Source: Anagrus nilaparvatae
Taxonomy: Eukaryota; Arthropoda; Insecta; Hymenoptera; Mymaridae
NCBI GenBank assembly: GCA_022575985.1
Contig: JAKSXM010000297.1
Span: 182,070 to 246,069 of the forward strand
Length of the DNA stretch: 64,000 bases
Direction: 5' to 3'
Shown: piece after piece, positions 13,531-25,114 of the stretch
Numbering within the stretch: the first letter of the stretch is position 1
Layout of the letters: the number at the start of each line of letters is the position of its first letter
Notes under the pieces: generated by a model
Database searches by the model: none
What the model saw: only the letters and a program-made list of their open reading frames with translations
Told to the model about the DNA's origin: nothing
Position numbers and translations under genes: made by a program

Positions 13531-14353
13531 CTGATCATGTCATCCAACCTGGCCGAGTTGAAAGCGTTTTTGACGTCCAGCGTTACTAGAAGGACGTCCT
13601 TGCGAATTGCAGGCCGCTTTTCCCTCTCAGCCTCTACGGTATCCACGACATGCCGAATGGCGTCTATCGTGGAATGCACTTCACGAAAACCATGCTGCTC
13701 CTCAGAGACACCACCGCCCTCCTCGATTGCCCTTCTGAGCCTTGCCCGGAGCAAGCTCTCCAAAACCTTACCAATGGTGCGTGTCGCATGTTCCCTTGGA
13801 GAACCTTGAACATTTTCGATGACACCTGCTACTCGCCACAGCCAGAGCCTCCCGAAAACTGGGGCAGTTTACCTCTCCAGGATAAAGCTCCGTGGAGCAC
13901 TTATCCTTTCTGGTTTTACAGAGGAAGCACTCAGGCTTATCCTTGCTGCACTCTATCCTCTTATGGCCATCTTCACCACACTTTCAACACGCCTTACTTC
14001 TGTCTGGGCCTTTGCAGACATATTGGCTATGTCCATAACCCAGACACTTGTAGCAGCGCCTCACGTCTGCACGGAGGCGCACTCAACTCGATGTCCAGCC
14101 GATCTGGATTTTGCCCTTTTTGGCCAGGCGTAGAGCGTCGGCCTCAAGAAGGTCCACCACGGCCATCTGGCTTTTTGTGCCTTTGGTTTTGAAAATGGAC
14201 ACCTCGAATAGGTCTCCATTTTCGACACCTATGGCCTTGGCAAGAGCTGCCTGAATCTCCTGTTCTTTCGTGACCCCATCCAAATCTCAAATTTCGAGTT
14301 TTAGTGTCGGGATCAAGTCACGAACATTCGACTCAGGGCCCGTGACTTACTTC
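13531..14353 (-). pseudogene. LINE gag-RT chimera, array copy 9
   Basis: Duplicate of copy 7 displaced by 2404 bp. The RT piece (13482-13763) and gag N-terminal piece (14083-14283) translate identically to those of copy 7, including the FREVHST and SARLDD changes. Confidence 0.85.
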
Positions 14354-14647
14354 AAACTCTATTAAATTATTTATATAATTTTTCTTAAGCTCTATCACTT
14401 GGTGGGCCGTATTAATTTGAGATTTTCTCTATTTAAAATATTTTTACATTATTAGTAAACTTGGTTTATAAAGAATTTCAACTAATTCTATTGGTTTTAT
14501 GAAAATGGAACCAAATTTTTAAAAAAATAATTTTAAAACTTAGTTAAACTATTTATGACATTTTTTCTTGCTGTATAGCCTAGTAGACCGTATTAATCTT
14601 AGATATTCTTTATTTTAAATATTGTTGGATTATTAATAAAATTGGTT

Positions 14648-15464
14648 CTGATCATGTCATCCCACCTGGCCGAGTTGAAAGCGTTTTTGACGTCCAGCGT
14701 TACTAGAAGGACGTCCTTGCGAATTGCAGGCCGCTTTTCCCTGTCAGCCTTTACGGTATCCACGACATGCCGAATGGCGGCTATCGTGGAATGCCCTTCA
14801 CGAAAACCATGCTGCTCCTCAGAGAGACCACCGCCCTCCTCGATTGCCCTTCTGAGCCTTGCCCGGAGCAAGCTCTCCAAAACCTTACCAATGGTGCGTG
14901 TCGCATGTTCCCTTGGAGAACCTTGAACATTTTCGATGACACCTGCTTCTCGCCACAGCCAGAGCCTCCCGATAACTGGGGCAGTTTACCTCTCCAGGAT
15001 AAAACTCCGTGGAGCACTTATACTTTCTGGTTTTACAGAGGAAGCACTCAGGCTTATCCTTGCTGCACTCTATCCTCTTATGGCCATCTTCACCACACTT
15101 TAAACACGCCTTACTTCTGTCTGGGCCTTTGCAGACATATTGGCTATGTCCATAACCCAGACACTTGTAGCAGCGCCTCACGTCTGCACGGAGGCGCACT
15201 CTACTCGATGTCCAGCCGATCTGGATTTTGCCCTTTTTGGCCAGGCGTAGAGCGTCGGCCTCAAGAAGGTCCACCACGGCCATCTGGCTTTTTGTGCTTT
15301 TGAAAATGGACACCTCGAATAGGTCTCCATTTTCAACACCTATGGCCTTGGCAAGAGCTGCCTGAATCTCCTGTTCTTTCGTGACCCCATCCAAATCTCA
15401 AATTTCGAGTTTTAGTGTCTGGATCAAGTCACGAACATTCGACTCAGGGCCCGTGACTGACTTC
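14648..15464 (-). pseudogene. LINE gag-RT chimera, array copy 10
   Basis: Duplicate of copy 8 displaced by 2404 bp, with the same 6-bp deletion, STIAAI and RKYKC changes. It is the last LINE block. About 900 bp of plain satellite follow before the array ends. Confidence 0.85.
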
Positions 15465-16373
15465 AAACTCTATTAAACTATTTATATAATTTTTCTTAAG
15501 CTCTATCACTTGGTGGGCCGTATTAATTTGAGATTTTATATATTTTTATATTATTAGTAAACTAGGTTTATAAATAATTTTAACCAATTCATATTGTTAT
15601 ATGAAAGTGGAACCCTACTACTAAAATAGCAAACATTTTAAAACTCTCTTAAACTATTTATATAATTTTTCTTAAGCTCTATCACTTTGTGGGCCGTATT
15701 AATTTAAGATTTTCTCTATTTTAAATATTTTTATATTATTAGTAAACTTGGTTTATAAATAATTTCAACTTATTCTATTGGTTTTATGAAAATGGAACCA
15801 AATTTTTATAATAATAATGTTAAAACTTAGTTAAACTATTTATGATATTTTTTCTTGCTGTATAGCCTAGTAGACCGTATTAATTTTAGATATTCTTTAT
15901 TTTAAGTATTGTTGCATTATTAATAAACTTGGCTTATAAATAAATTTAACCAATTCAAATGGTTTTATGAAAGTGGAACCAAATTTCTAAAAAAATAATT
16001 ATTTTAAAACTTAGTTAAACTATTTATGACATTTTTTCTTGCTGTAAATCCTGGTAAACCATTTTAATTTTAGATATTCTTTATTTTAAGTATTGTTGCA
16101 TTATTAATAAACTTGGCTTATAAATAAATTTAACCAATTCAAATGATTTTATGAAAGTGGAATCTTACTACTAAAATAGCAAAAATTTTAAAACTCTAAT
16201 AAACTATTTATATATTTTTTATTAAGCTCTATCACTTGGTGGGCCGTATTAATTTGAGATTTTCTCTATTTAAAATATTTTTATATTATTTGTAAACTTG
16301 GTTTATAAACAATTTCAACTAATTCTATTGGTTTTATGAAAATGGAACCAAATTTTAAAAAAAATAATTTTAA

Positions 16374-17246
16374 ATAATAAGAAGATAAATTTTCAATTTT
16401 TTTATAAACAAAAAATTATATGTTCTACAGACTGCGCTATATAGGTAAAGCCAGGCTAAGCTCCCTGAATCTTTAAGGTTTTAGGATAGTAAAAATTTAT
16501 GATAACAGAAATGAATGAAACTTATAGAATATAAAGATAAAGTCTTTAAAAAATGAAATAAACTTTCTTTTACAACTTTGGTTGCCTAATTATTATTTAA
16601 TCAAGATAAAGGTGTAGGTATAGTTTAACATTGCTCTTATGGAAAATCATCTTTGGAGCTTTTGAAAAGTATGATTGCGATAACACAGATTAATGAAACT
16701 TAAATATATGGTAAATAAAAGCTCAAAGATTATATTTCCAATTTGTTTTACTTGTTTCATTGCATAATTATTAAATAATTAAATAAAAAGTAAGTAAATA
16801 ACCTAGTATTATACTAATACATATACGATTTTACATATGTATGTAGCGTCGATAATTCAGAAATCAAAAAAAATACCAACAAAATGGCGTATTACTATCC
16901 TAACACCTTAACTTAATGCTCCTCGCATTGCTCACATAAAGCCTTAAATATAGTTAACGTTAAAGTTGCTGCAGGCCTATTCTGTATTTAATTCACGTGA
17001 ATTAGTGAAATATGAAAAAAATGAGTCGAAGGAAACAAAATAAATGTTTATTTCATTAATTTGTATAATCATTTATTATATAAATATATTTTTTTATTTA
17101 AGAAGTTCATTTATCAAACGCCGTAGCTTAAAATTAAGTTACGCAAAGAAAATCTTAATTTTTATTGTTTTATTAAACTTCTGTCCAAATGTCGTTATTG
17201 TGCTCTCAAAAATAAAATTTATTTTATAAAATTAGAAATATAACCA
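16374..17246. other. AT-rich unique-looking spacer
   Basis: No supported gene or repeat was recognised between the satellite end and the foldback element. The only open frame (17044-17229, 61 codons) is rich in Ile, Phe and Lys, as expected by chance in AT-rich DNA. Confidence 0.5.
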
Positions 17247-20200
17247 CTTGGGGAGATATGCCCATATATGGAAAAATGTTCGATTTTTTGATCAACATGG
17301 ATCACTGGGCCAAAGAGACAAAAAAAACCCGATCTAAATGGATTTAAGTGAGTTTAAAATTTTTTGGATTTTTTGAAATCTTGGCTTTATTCGTATAAAA
17401 CCATTTGAATGGGTTAAAAACCCTTATTAATCAAGTTTTCTGATAAAAAAAGCTGTTGAAAGGAGCAAGTTGGATTTTTTGCAAAATTTTTATTTTTGCC
17501 AAAATCAAAAGGGGTGTATATGGAAAAATGTCCAATTTTTTTTAATTTAATTTTTCGCTTTTTCTTACTAAAAAAGGCTTCAAATAGTTAATAACTTAAA
17601 TCAATATGGTTTACCGGATCACAGGGCTCAAAAAACCTTGTATAAATTGATTTCAGTGAGTTTAAAAATTTTTAGATTTTTGGATATTTTTACTTTATTT
17701 GCATAAAGCCAATTGAATTGTTTAAGATTCCTTATAAATCAAGTTTTCTATTGTCAAAGTGCTGATGAAATAGGGTTACTGCATTTTTTTGACAATTTTT
17801 ATTTTACCCAAATTCGAAATATATTTTTCAATTGAATGAACCAGCGAGCAAAATAAATTTTTAAAAGTAGATAAATGCAGAATTTTTTAAGATACAGATA
17901 ATCTGCATGTGATGCAGACACAAAATTTACATAAGATTAATAAAAAACTGTTAATTTCTTTATTAAAGGGACATAGGGTTTCAGAAAACCAAAATGAAAA
18001 TTTAGACAACAATTATGCATTGAAAAATCATAAAAAACTAATACTTTACCTACCACAGTAATTTGGTACCGATTAAGCGATAGATTAATATTTATTATAT
18101 AATCATTAAAATTTTAAAATATATTTTTCTTAAATAAACATAGAAATATAAATATGAATATTTAAATATAAAATCTGGTAAATTATAAAAAAAATTATAT
18201 TATTTTAAACTTTGTTGTAAAACTAGAAGTTAAGTTCATTTATTTTTAATAAAACTAGAAGTTTTCTAGTAATGGTAATTACGATTCTGAATACTTATGA
18301 AAAAACATGAAAAGCAACTTTTATTTTTAATATTAATTTGTTAAAAAAATTTTGTTATTTACTAAATGTATTCAAGTGATTATGCTATTTATCATTTAAA
18401 TTCCTATTGGTAACTATATGTGATATTATAGAAATTATTAAAATATTGTAAAAGTAAAAGGTTTTTATGATCAATAAATTAATTTATTATTGATTTTTTA
18501 TCAGTCATATAATATATTACTAATAATTACTATTGCGCCTCTCTTTATCTATATTATCTATAAAAAATTACATTTATTTTTAAAAAACGCAGTTAAATTT
18601 TTCAATGATTCCTCAGAAAAATTTTGTTATGGAGAACAAAAAATGAGCAATTTTAATAAAATAGGCGCAGTTTTTAAAAAATTTAATATTAAGAATCGGT
18701 TTTCAAAATTTTCTGTATACCCACAGATTTTGCAAAAATTATACCATAGTACTATTTTATATGAAGCTATAATAAAAAATAATACTATATAAAATTTAAC
18801 CGGATTTAAAATTTTCTTCATTATTTTACCTCGTATTTTACTCAAGATCCAAAGAGAAAATATACTTTTTACGTAAAAATAGTTTGGTGTAATTGATATC
18901 ATAAATAAAGAAAAAATCACTAAAATATATTTATAAATATTATGAATTAATACTTTACTTATCATTTTGTCAGTATACAAAAATCATTTATATTTTTTGC
19001 GGTATCGAAATTTGAATGAAAGAATATGCTAAAATTTTCGGTAGGTACACTTATTTGCAGGGCTCAATAAATATTGAAAAAAATTAATTTTTTTGTTATT
19101 TTCTCTCACCTTAACTAGGCCCTTAACATATTTCTGCCTAAAGGCCCTCTAATTGTTTATTAGGCCCTGCATACTTGCGTGGTAGTTGTTATTAAGTAAA
19201 ATTAGTATTAATGATTAAATTTTTAGTTTTTCATTTAATTTATTCAATATATATTTTCAAGTACAAGGTATGGAATAAGAAATTACTTTAAATGTTTGGA
19301 AACCTTTATTTTAAGTATCTTTTTCGAAAAATTAACTTCATAGTCTCATTTTTTATATTACTTGGTTTAAGTATTATTTTCTTATAATAACTGAATATTG
19401 AATTTAAAAAATTAGATTTTTTAAAAAATTTGGCACCAAGATTTTTTTTTTAAACCAAAAATTGAAATAACACAGGTTTTTTAATCAATTTGTTTTTTTT
19501 ATCTTTCATGATTATTTAATTATTTTTCTCTTTGAAAATTCTGAAAGTACATAAATCATGATAAAAATTTATTACGAAGTACTGAAATAAGTATTATTTT
19601 TTTATAAATTTAATAAAAATTCAGAACATGTTTCAAAAACTTTCAGTCTTCATTTTCAAGGTTAAAAATTATATGAAATTAATAATTTAAGAAATCTTTT
19701 GCTTGTTAAAAAAGAGAACCATAATCTAGTTTGTATCAAAAACCAGCATAAAAAACTACTCATAGCTGTGGTATCCCGCTTGCTATCGCTTAATCGGTAC
19801 CAAATTACTGTGGTAGGTAAAGTATTAGTTTTTTAAGATTTTTGAATGCATAATTGTTGTCTAAATTTTCATTTTGGTTTTCTGAAACCCTATGTCCCTT
19901 TAATAAAGAAATTAACAGTTTTTTATTAATCTTATGTAAATTTTGTGTCTGCATCACATGCAGATTATCTGTATCTTAAAAAATTCTGCATTTATATCTA
20001 CTTTTAAAGTTTTATTTTGCTCGCTGGTTCATTCAATTGAAAAATATATTTCGAATTTGGGTAAAATAAAAATTGTCAAAAAAATGCAGTAACCCTATTT
20101 CATCAGCACTTTGACAATAGAAAACTTGATTTATAAGGAATCTTAAACAATTCAATTGGCTTTATGCGAATAAAGTAAAAATATCCAAAAATCTAAAAAT

Positions 20201-20643
20201 TTTTAAACTCACTGAAATCAATTTATACAAGGTTTTTTGAGCCCTGTGATCCGGTAAACCATATTGATTTAAGTTATTAACTATTTGAAGCCTTTTTTAG
20301 TAACAAAAAGCGAAAAATTAAATTAAAAAAAATTGGACATTTTTCCATATACACCCCTTTTGATTTTGGCAAAAATAAAAATTTTGCAAAAAATCCAACT
20401 TGCTCCTTTCAACAGCTTTTTTTTATCAGAAATCTTGATTAATAAGGGTTTTTAACCCATTTAAATGGTTTTATGCGAATAAAGCCAAGATTTCAAAAAA
20501 CCCAAAAAATTTTAAACTCACTTAAATCCATTTAGATCCATGTTGATTAAAGTTTTTAACTGTTTCAGACCATTTTCAGTATAAAACGACGAAAAATTTG
20601 AAGACAAAAAATCGAACATTTTTCCATATATACCCCTTAAGAT
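17247..20643. mobile_element. Foldback element with 0.84-kb inverted arms
   Basis: The left arm (about 17247-18083) recurs in reverse complement as the right arm (about 19783-20643). The inner 200 bp of the arms, ending at the palindromic edge ACCGATTAAGCGATAG, agree at almost every base. The outer parts are more diverged and the left arm has lost a piece near 17285. Each arm is itself two diverged tandem units of about 300 bp. Both units carry TATGGAAAAATGT and a later AGTGAGTTTAAAA motif. The 1.7-kb centre (18084-19782) has no recognisable gene, and the open frames there look random. The structure fits a non-autonomous foldback or long-TIR transposon. Its transposase family is unknown. Confidence 0.8.
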
Positions 20644-20879
20644 TTTGGCCAAAATAAAATTTGTTAAATATATACGATTTGCTCTTTTCGCCATTGCTAT
20701 ATTTTTTTACAACTATATATTAAAATGGAAATCTTATTATTGCAGATTTTTGGGCCATAGTAAATTTCTAAAGATAAAATGTATTAATTTTATAAGCTGC
20801 ATTAGAAAAATGTAGAAAATGGATTAACACTTAACTTTACTTATTAATTTCCTAAACTAGGTTTATGAAAGGTTTCATA

Positions 20880-21127
20880 AAGTTACTTGCAAGTATTTAT
20901 GTTTACCTTCAGCTCAGTTATAGTGCCAACTGAAACTTCTGGATTTTCACCTCTTAATTATTCATATTATAATCAGATAATTTACTAAGTTCTAAATGTT
21001 TCAAAGTATTATTTTCACTTTTATTATGTGGCAGACCCAGAAACGTCCTTAGGACAGCACGGTTCATTGAAAACTCCAAGTTTTTATATAATGTTTTTAG
21101 TTTCCAAGTCAACGTTTTATATTCCAT
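20880..21127 (-). pseudogene. Degraded LINE RT C-terminal fragment
   Basis: A minus-strand frame at 20954-21127 reads TLTW, then LEFSMNRAVLRTFLGLP. This resembles the conserved stretch after the RT core of RTE- or R4-like LINEs (pattern TLT, about ten residues, L..F...R..LR..LG). About 20 bases beyond its stop, another frame reads NPEVSVGTITELKVN, which resembles the next conserved block of the same families (TKVTDVIERI.KLKW type). Order and spacing fit a frameshifted remnant of a single LINE. No other LINE domains lie nearby. This is family recognition from short motifs only. Confidence 0.4.
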
Positions 21128-23157
21128 AAATATGTGTGCAAAAATATTTTTTTTTTTAAACTACTTACAAAGAAAGCAATTTTTTTTAATATTTTTTCAC
21201 ATGAATTCCAATTTTTTGGAAAAATTTTTACTAGTTGAAAACTAAGTAATTTTTGTAGAATTCTTAATGCTTTCAAGGTAAGCTTTTATAAATTTGAAAA
21301 CTTTTTGAAAAATTATTTTTCACTCCATATAAAAATATTTCAATAGTTTTGATTTCAAAATGAAAAAAAAAATATCAATGTAAGATGATTTACAACTTTC
21401 AAAGCTGCAGATAAATGCATGAAAATTTTATCTTACACTCTTTCAAGTGTTATTTTTTTCGATGTTTCTTTAGTTATAAAGAAAATATTGAGCATTATTG
21501 ATCAAATAGTCTCACCAAATGATTTTTTTAAAAATTAAATTAAAATTTAAAGTATGGTAGAATTGAAATTAATTTATGTATTTTTTTTACAAATAAAGAT
21601 TTTCCTTAAAAATTTTATAAAAATTTCAAGTTTTTCGAAAATAAAAATTTTTTATAACTTTAGGAAGTATTTTTTTTGTCTTAGATATAAAAATTAAAAA
21701 AAAAAATTATCAATTCAACAGTATTTTGAGCTGTTAAGAACTAGAGTTCTTTTGTTAAAATTAAATTAGTTTTTAGCTATAAATAAATGCTACTAAAAAA
21801 CAAATAACTTTTTAAAATTTATGAATTATTACTTAATTCTGATCTAATAATTAAGATCAATTAATATATATTTTTATTATTATATTATAAAAAATAAAAT
21901 GCTTCTTATACTACAGTTTCTGCTATAGCATATAATTTAGAATATAGTATAGTATATTACCTTTATTCGCAGGGTTTACAGTCAGTAAACTGAATGCCCA
22001 TCACTTTTTTAATTTTCATTTTTTTGAAAAACAAAAAAATACGTGTCTAATATTTTTTTATCTATATTCAAATTATACAAAAAAATCATTAAAATTCCGA
22101 TCCATGCAAGCCCCCTATTAAGTATACTAGATAAATTTTTTTTAGTTAAAGTGAATTATTTCGTGATTTTTTTTATGATTATTATAATATTGCTGTATTA
22201 TTATTATCATTTATTTGAAAAAAAATATTTTATGCAAATTATAAAAGTATTTATACACATGCATAAATTATTATAATTTATATATAAATTATTTAAAATT
22301 TCAACTAAAAATTATATAATGAAACAAAAAATTAAAAAAAACTTCATGTTATGATAAAACACAGATAATAATGACAAAAGTAATTAAATTGTCAAACTAC
22401 ACATTTTTTATAAACAAAATAAATCAAAAGATTGTGCTACGCATAATTGACAAAAAAAAAAGTTTATTATATGACTATAAAGTTCTATATTTTGAATAAA
22501 AATAATAATATATATAAATGGATGATGGATCAATTTGATGGGATATTGAATTATTTTTAAGAATTTAAAACGAAATAAACAACAGTAAAAATATGCATTT
22601 TTAACGAGCAATTTGTTTTATTATGGTCCTGTTTTTTCTTTTTTGACAACTTTTGTTATAGAGATAACATAACAAATATTTGCATATACATGTCTTATAT
22701 TTAATATTTATTTATTTATTTATTTATTTTTTTTAAGTTTTTATTGGCTTCTTTTACTTTTGTATTTTCATAAATGAAAATAGTTAATTATTTATTACAT
22801 ATATATATCTGTATATATTTCTGATTGTAAATTTGTAAATAAAAATTATTAAAAAATAAACAAAACAGTATTTTATAGTAATCTTATATTAGATAATTTT
22901 TAAAGGCATTTCTGTTTTTTCTTATTTATATATATCAACAATAAAATTCATCACAAAATGAAGTGAACATAATTATTCTTTATAAATAATTTACCATTAA
23001 TGAAAAGAAAAATGTATTCTGGTTTTTATTGCATCGATTATAAGTTAAAATGAAGCATGTATGTTTGTGTGAGTTTGTATTTTAGAGCAATTTACACCCA
23101 TAACTGTAAACAAATAAACTAAGTAACAATAATATGTAAATAAATTGTACCGTTTCG
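21128..23157. other. AT-rich region without recognised features
   Basis: No supported gene or large repeat was seen. There is a short (TTTA)n tract near 22700 and many homopolymer runs. The open frames at 22043-22276 and 22408-22611 have the Phe/Ile/Lys composition expected by chance. Confidence 0.5.
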
Positions 23158-24112
23158 TTAATTCATTAATACCGGGGCCGAGAGTTTTGGAAGTGAGCAA
23201 AAATAAATACATTCTTTTATAGATACGTGGCTAAAAGTTCATCCTTGTAGTAAAATTTCACACTCTTTCAGAATCTGACATTAGTTTTGATCTACAACCC
23301 TTAAATATACCCTAAAAAGAGGGGTGAAAGGGATAGATCAGGCTTTATTAGGAAATGTTTGGAAAAATCAATGAAAAAAGTATCAAAAATTATTGAAAAA
23401 TGCTTGAGCATAATATTTTTTATGTAAATTTAAGTAAACTTTGTATACATTGTGGTCTCATTCATTTTGGTTCTATTTAAAACCCTTAAAATGTACCATG
23501 TGGATAAGGGTAGTTACAAAAAAAATTAAAATAAAACTTATTTTTTATAAATAAAATTATATTCTTGAGTAAAATTGGCTGCTAATTTCAAATTCAACAT
23601 CAGTTTTGTGCAAAAACTTTGAAGCATTCTCTAAAATAGAGGTGACTTTGACAAATTCGCCATAAAGCATAAACCTAATACGGCTGTTTTACCCCGTTCA
23701 CCCCTATTTCAGAGGGTGTGTCAACAATTAAAATTTTTGCACAAAACTGATGTTGAATTTGAAATTAGCAGCCAATTTTACTTAAGAATATAATTTTAAT
23801 TATAAAAAATAAGTTTTAATTTAATTTTTTTGTAACTACCCTTATCCACGTTGCACATTTTAAGGGTTGTAAATAGGACCAAAATGAATGAGACCACAAT
23901 GTATACAAAGTTTACTTAAATTTACATATAAAATATTATGTTTAAACATTTTTCAATAAAATTTGATACTTTTGTAGGTCAAAACTAATGTCAGATTCTG
24001 AAAGAGCGTGAAATTTTACCATAGGGATGAATTTTTTAGCCACGTATCAGCAAGGAAATAAATTTATTTTTGCTTACTTCCAAAATTCTCCGCCCCGGCG
24101 TTAATGAGTTAA
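23158..24112. mobile_element. Palindromic foldback MITE with CCGGGGC-containing ends
   Basis: The two halves are reverse complements. The left end TTAATTCATTAATACCGGGGC is mirrored at 24093-24112. Matching inner blocks include GTATACATTGTGGTCTCATT at 23444 with its mirror near 23900, and GGATAAGGGTAGTTACAAA at 23503 with its mirror near 23835. The loop is near 23665. The left half has an extra AAAGAGGGGTGAAAGGG segment that is missing on the right. There are no coding frames. The ends include AT-rich flanks, so the exact target duplication is unclear. Confidence 0.8.
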
Positions 24113-24384
24113 TATTTTCTTTTCTTTAATTTACTTTCATTTAATTATATACATATATAGCATAAAAGATAATTTAATTAGGCACGTATTTCTTAAAAAT
24201 TATATAAATAACATGTTAAATGAATAGTAATATTCTCATATTGCTTTTTCTTTTATAACTTTGACGAATAGCTAAAAAAGAATGTATGGTACAATCTTTT
24301 TAATAATCAAACTTCTTAAATTATTTTTAAAAAATTAATTTTTTGTTTTTGAACAATTTTTTTACTGGTTTGCAGCCAGCTGCT

Positions 24385-24445
24385 GTTATTAATTATTATT
24401 ATTATTATTATAATAATTATTATTATTATTATTATTATTATTTCT
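24385..24445. repeat. (ATT)n microsatellite
   Basis: Repeated ATT and TAA triplets that switch orientation in the middle, forming an imperfect palindrome. A run of about 17 T lies about 45 bp downstream. Confidence 0.9.
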
Positions 24446-24543
24446 ATTGTAATATACAAATAATATATAACTACTGATTATATTTATTTATTTTTTTTTT
24501 TTTTTTTTCTTGTAATAAAATCAGTCATTATTCGGTGCTTTAT

Positions 24544-24785
24544 TTATTTAACATTCTTCTTTTTTTTTTCTTTTTTCTTTTTTTCTAGACTTATTTCTTT
24601 TTCTTTTATTTTTTTTTCTTCTTCTTTAGTTGCTTTTGCTTTTTTCCTTCTATAATTTCTCTTTGAACGCTTGGTAACCTCCCTTATATCATTAATGACT
24701 TTGTCAAACTTTGGTTTCAGTTCTTCTTCTGATTTTTCCGACATAACTTCAGTTGCGTCCCCATAATGACAAAATATTACCGCAG
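24544..24785 (-). CDS. Possible Lys-rich C-terminal exon (hypothetical)
   Basis: The minus-strand frame ending at 24544 has 66 codons from ATG at 24744. It begins MSEKSEEELKPKFDK and then becomes strongly basic (KRSKRNYRRKKAKATKEEE) before a Lys/Glu tail. The frame continues upstream of the Met to 24785 (AVIFCHYGDATEV). There a TTTTTTTACTAAATCATAG tract could be a branch site plus 3' splice acceptor. The stop is followed by overlapping AATAAA-type signals (AAATAAATAAAG). Non-random charge makes it more gene-like than its surroundings. However, part of the tail is low-complexity A-rich DNA, which can mimic Lys-rich protein. I recognise no family. It could be a host terminal exon or a transposon remnant. 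Confidence 0.3.
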
Positions 24786-25114
24786 CTATGATTTAGTAAA
24801 AAAATTAGATAATTATATTAGCCTAGCAGTTATTTTAAAAAGTTACATGGATTTCCGATTATTAGTTGAACTAAGTTGCAATTTGCTAAGAAAATAAGAT
24901 TTCTGGAAGTATAGCCCATTTATTCACTCCTAAGCATTACCACTGGGTAAGTGAAAATAACATTGTTTCTTATGGGGCTTTAATAATCGTTTTATAAGAG
25001 CCCCATATTTTTGGAGCAATGTTTAGGAGTGTTGGTAATTGGCAATTTATTTTACCTGGTAATCAAAAATCCAAGCATCTTCTGAAAATAACTGCCAGGC
25101 TAATGTATATATAT
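24786..25114. other. Unassigned spacer
   Basis: No gene or clear repeat. A 20-bp imperfect inverted pair (TTACCACTGGGTAAG and neighbouring GCCCCATA segments near 24950-25010) suggests a minor decayed repeat. Confidence 0.4.

Larger units (their letters stand above)
10870..15679. repeat. 2404-bp higher-order unit duplicated in tandem
   Basis: The segment from about 10870 to 13272 is repeated from about 13273 to 15679. Every landmark is displaced by 2404 bp (for example LINE blocks at 11127 and 13531, and at 12244 and 14648). The reading frames of the paired blocks translate identically, including private changes such as the 6-bp deletion in the second block. By eye the copies differ by about one base in a T-run near 11040. 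This is the youngest duplication in the array, or possibly an assembly artefact. Confidence 0.9.
1..16373. repeat. AT-rich complex satellite array with embedded LINE blocks
   Basis: A tandem array runs in from the left edge of the window and stops abruptly at about 16373. The AT-rich unit is a diverged dimer. One half starts AAGCTCTATCACTTGGTGGGCC and the other CTTGCTGTATAGCCTAGTAGACC. Both continue with a TTGGTTTATAAA and GGTTTTATGAAA core. Dimer starts are seen at about 1, 370, 1485, 1843, 2210, 3318, 3675, 4040, 5158 and 5516, which gives a period near 360-370 bp when no LINE block intervenes. Ten LINE-derived blocks replace the end of one half-unit, always at the same junction (AAAATTGGTT on the left, AAACTCTATTAAAC on the right). 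That means block and satellite have been amplified together. Confidence 0.95.

Noticed and set aside
1..16373. CRISPR array
   Set aside because: The repeats are long, contiguous and diverged, without short unique spacers, and the genome is clearly eukaryotic.
17044..17229. 61-codon Phe/Ile/Lys-rich frame resembling a membrane peptide
   Set aside because: Its composition is what AT-rich DNA gives by chance. No splice signals, homology or polyadenylation context support it.
20890..20935. Mini-exon ENPEVSVGTITELK followed by a GTAAAC donor
   Set aside because: The peptide fits the conserved block downstream of a LINE RT, and the preceding LINE motif is just upstream on the same strand, so it is LINE debris.
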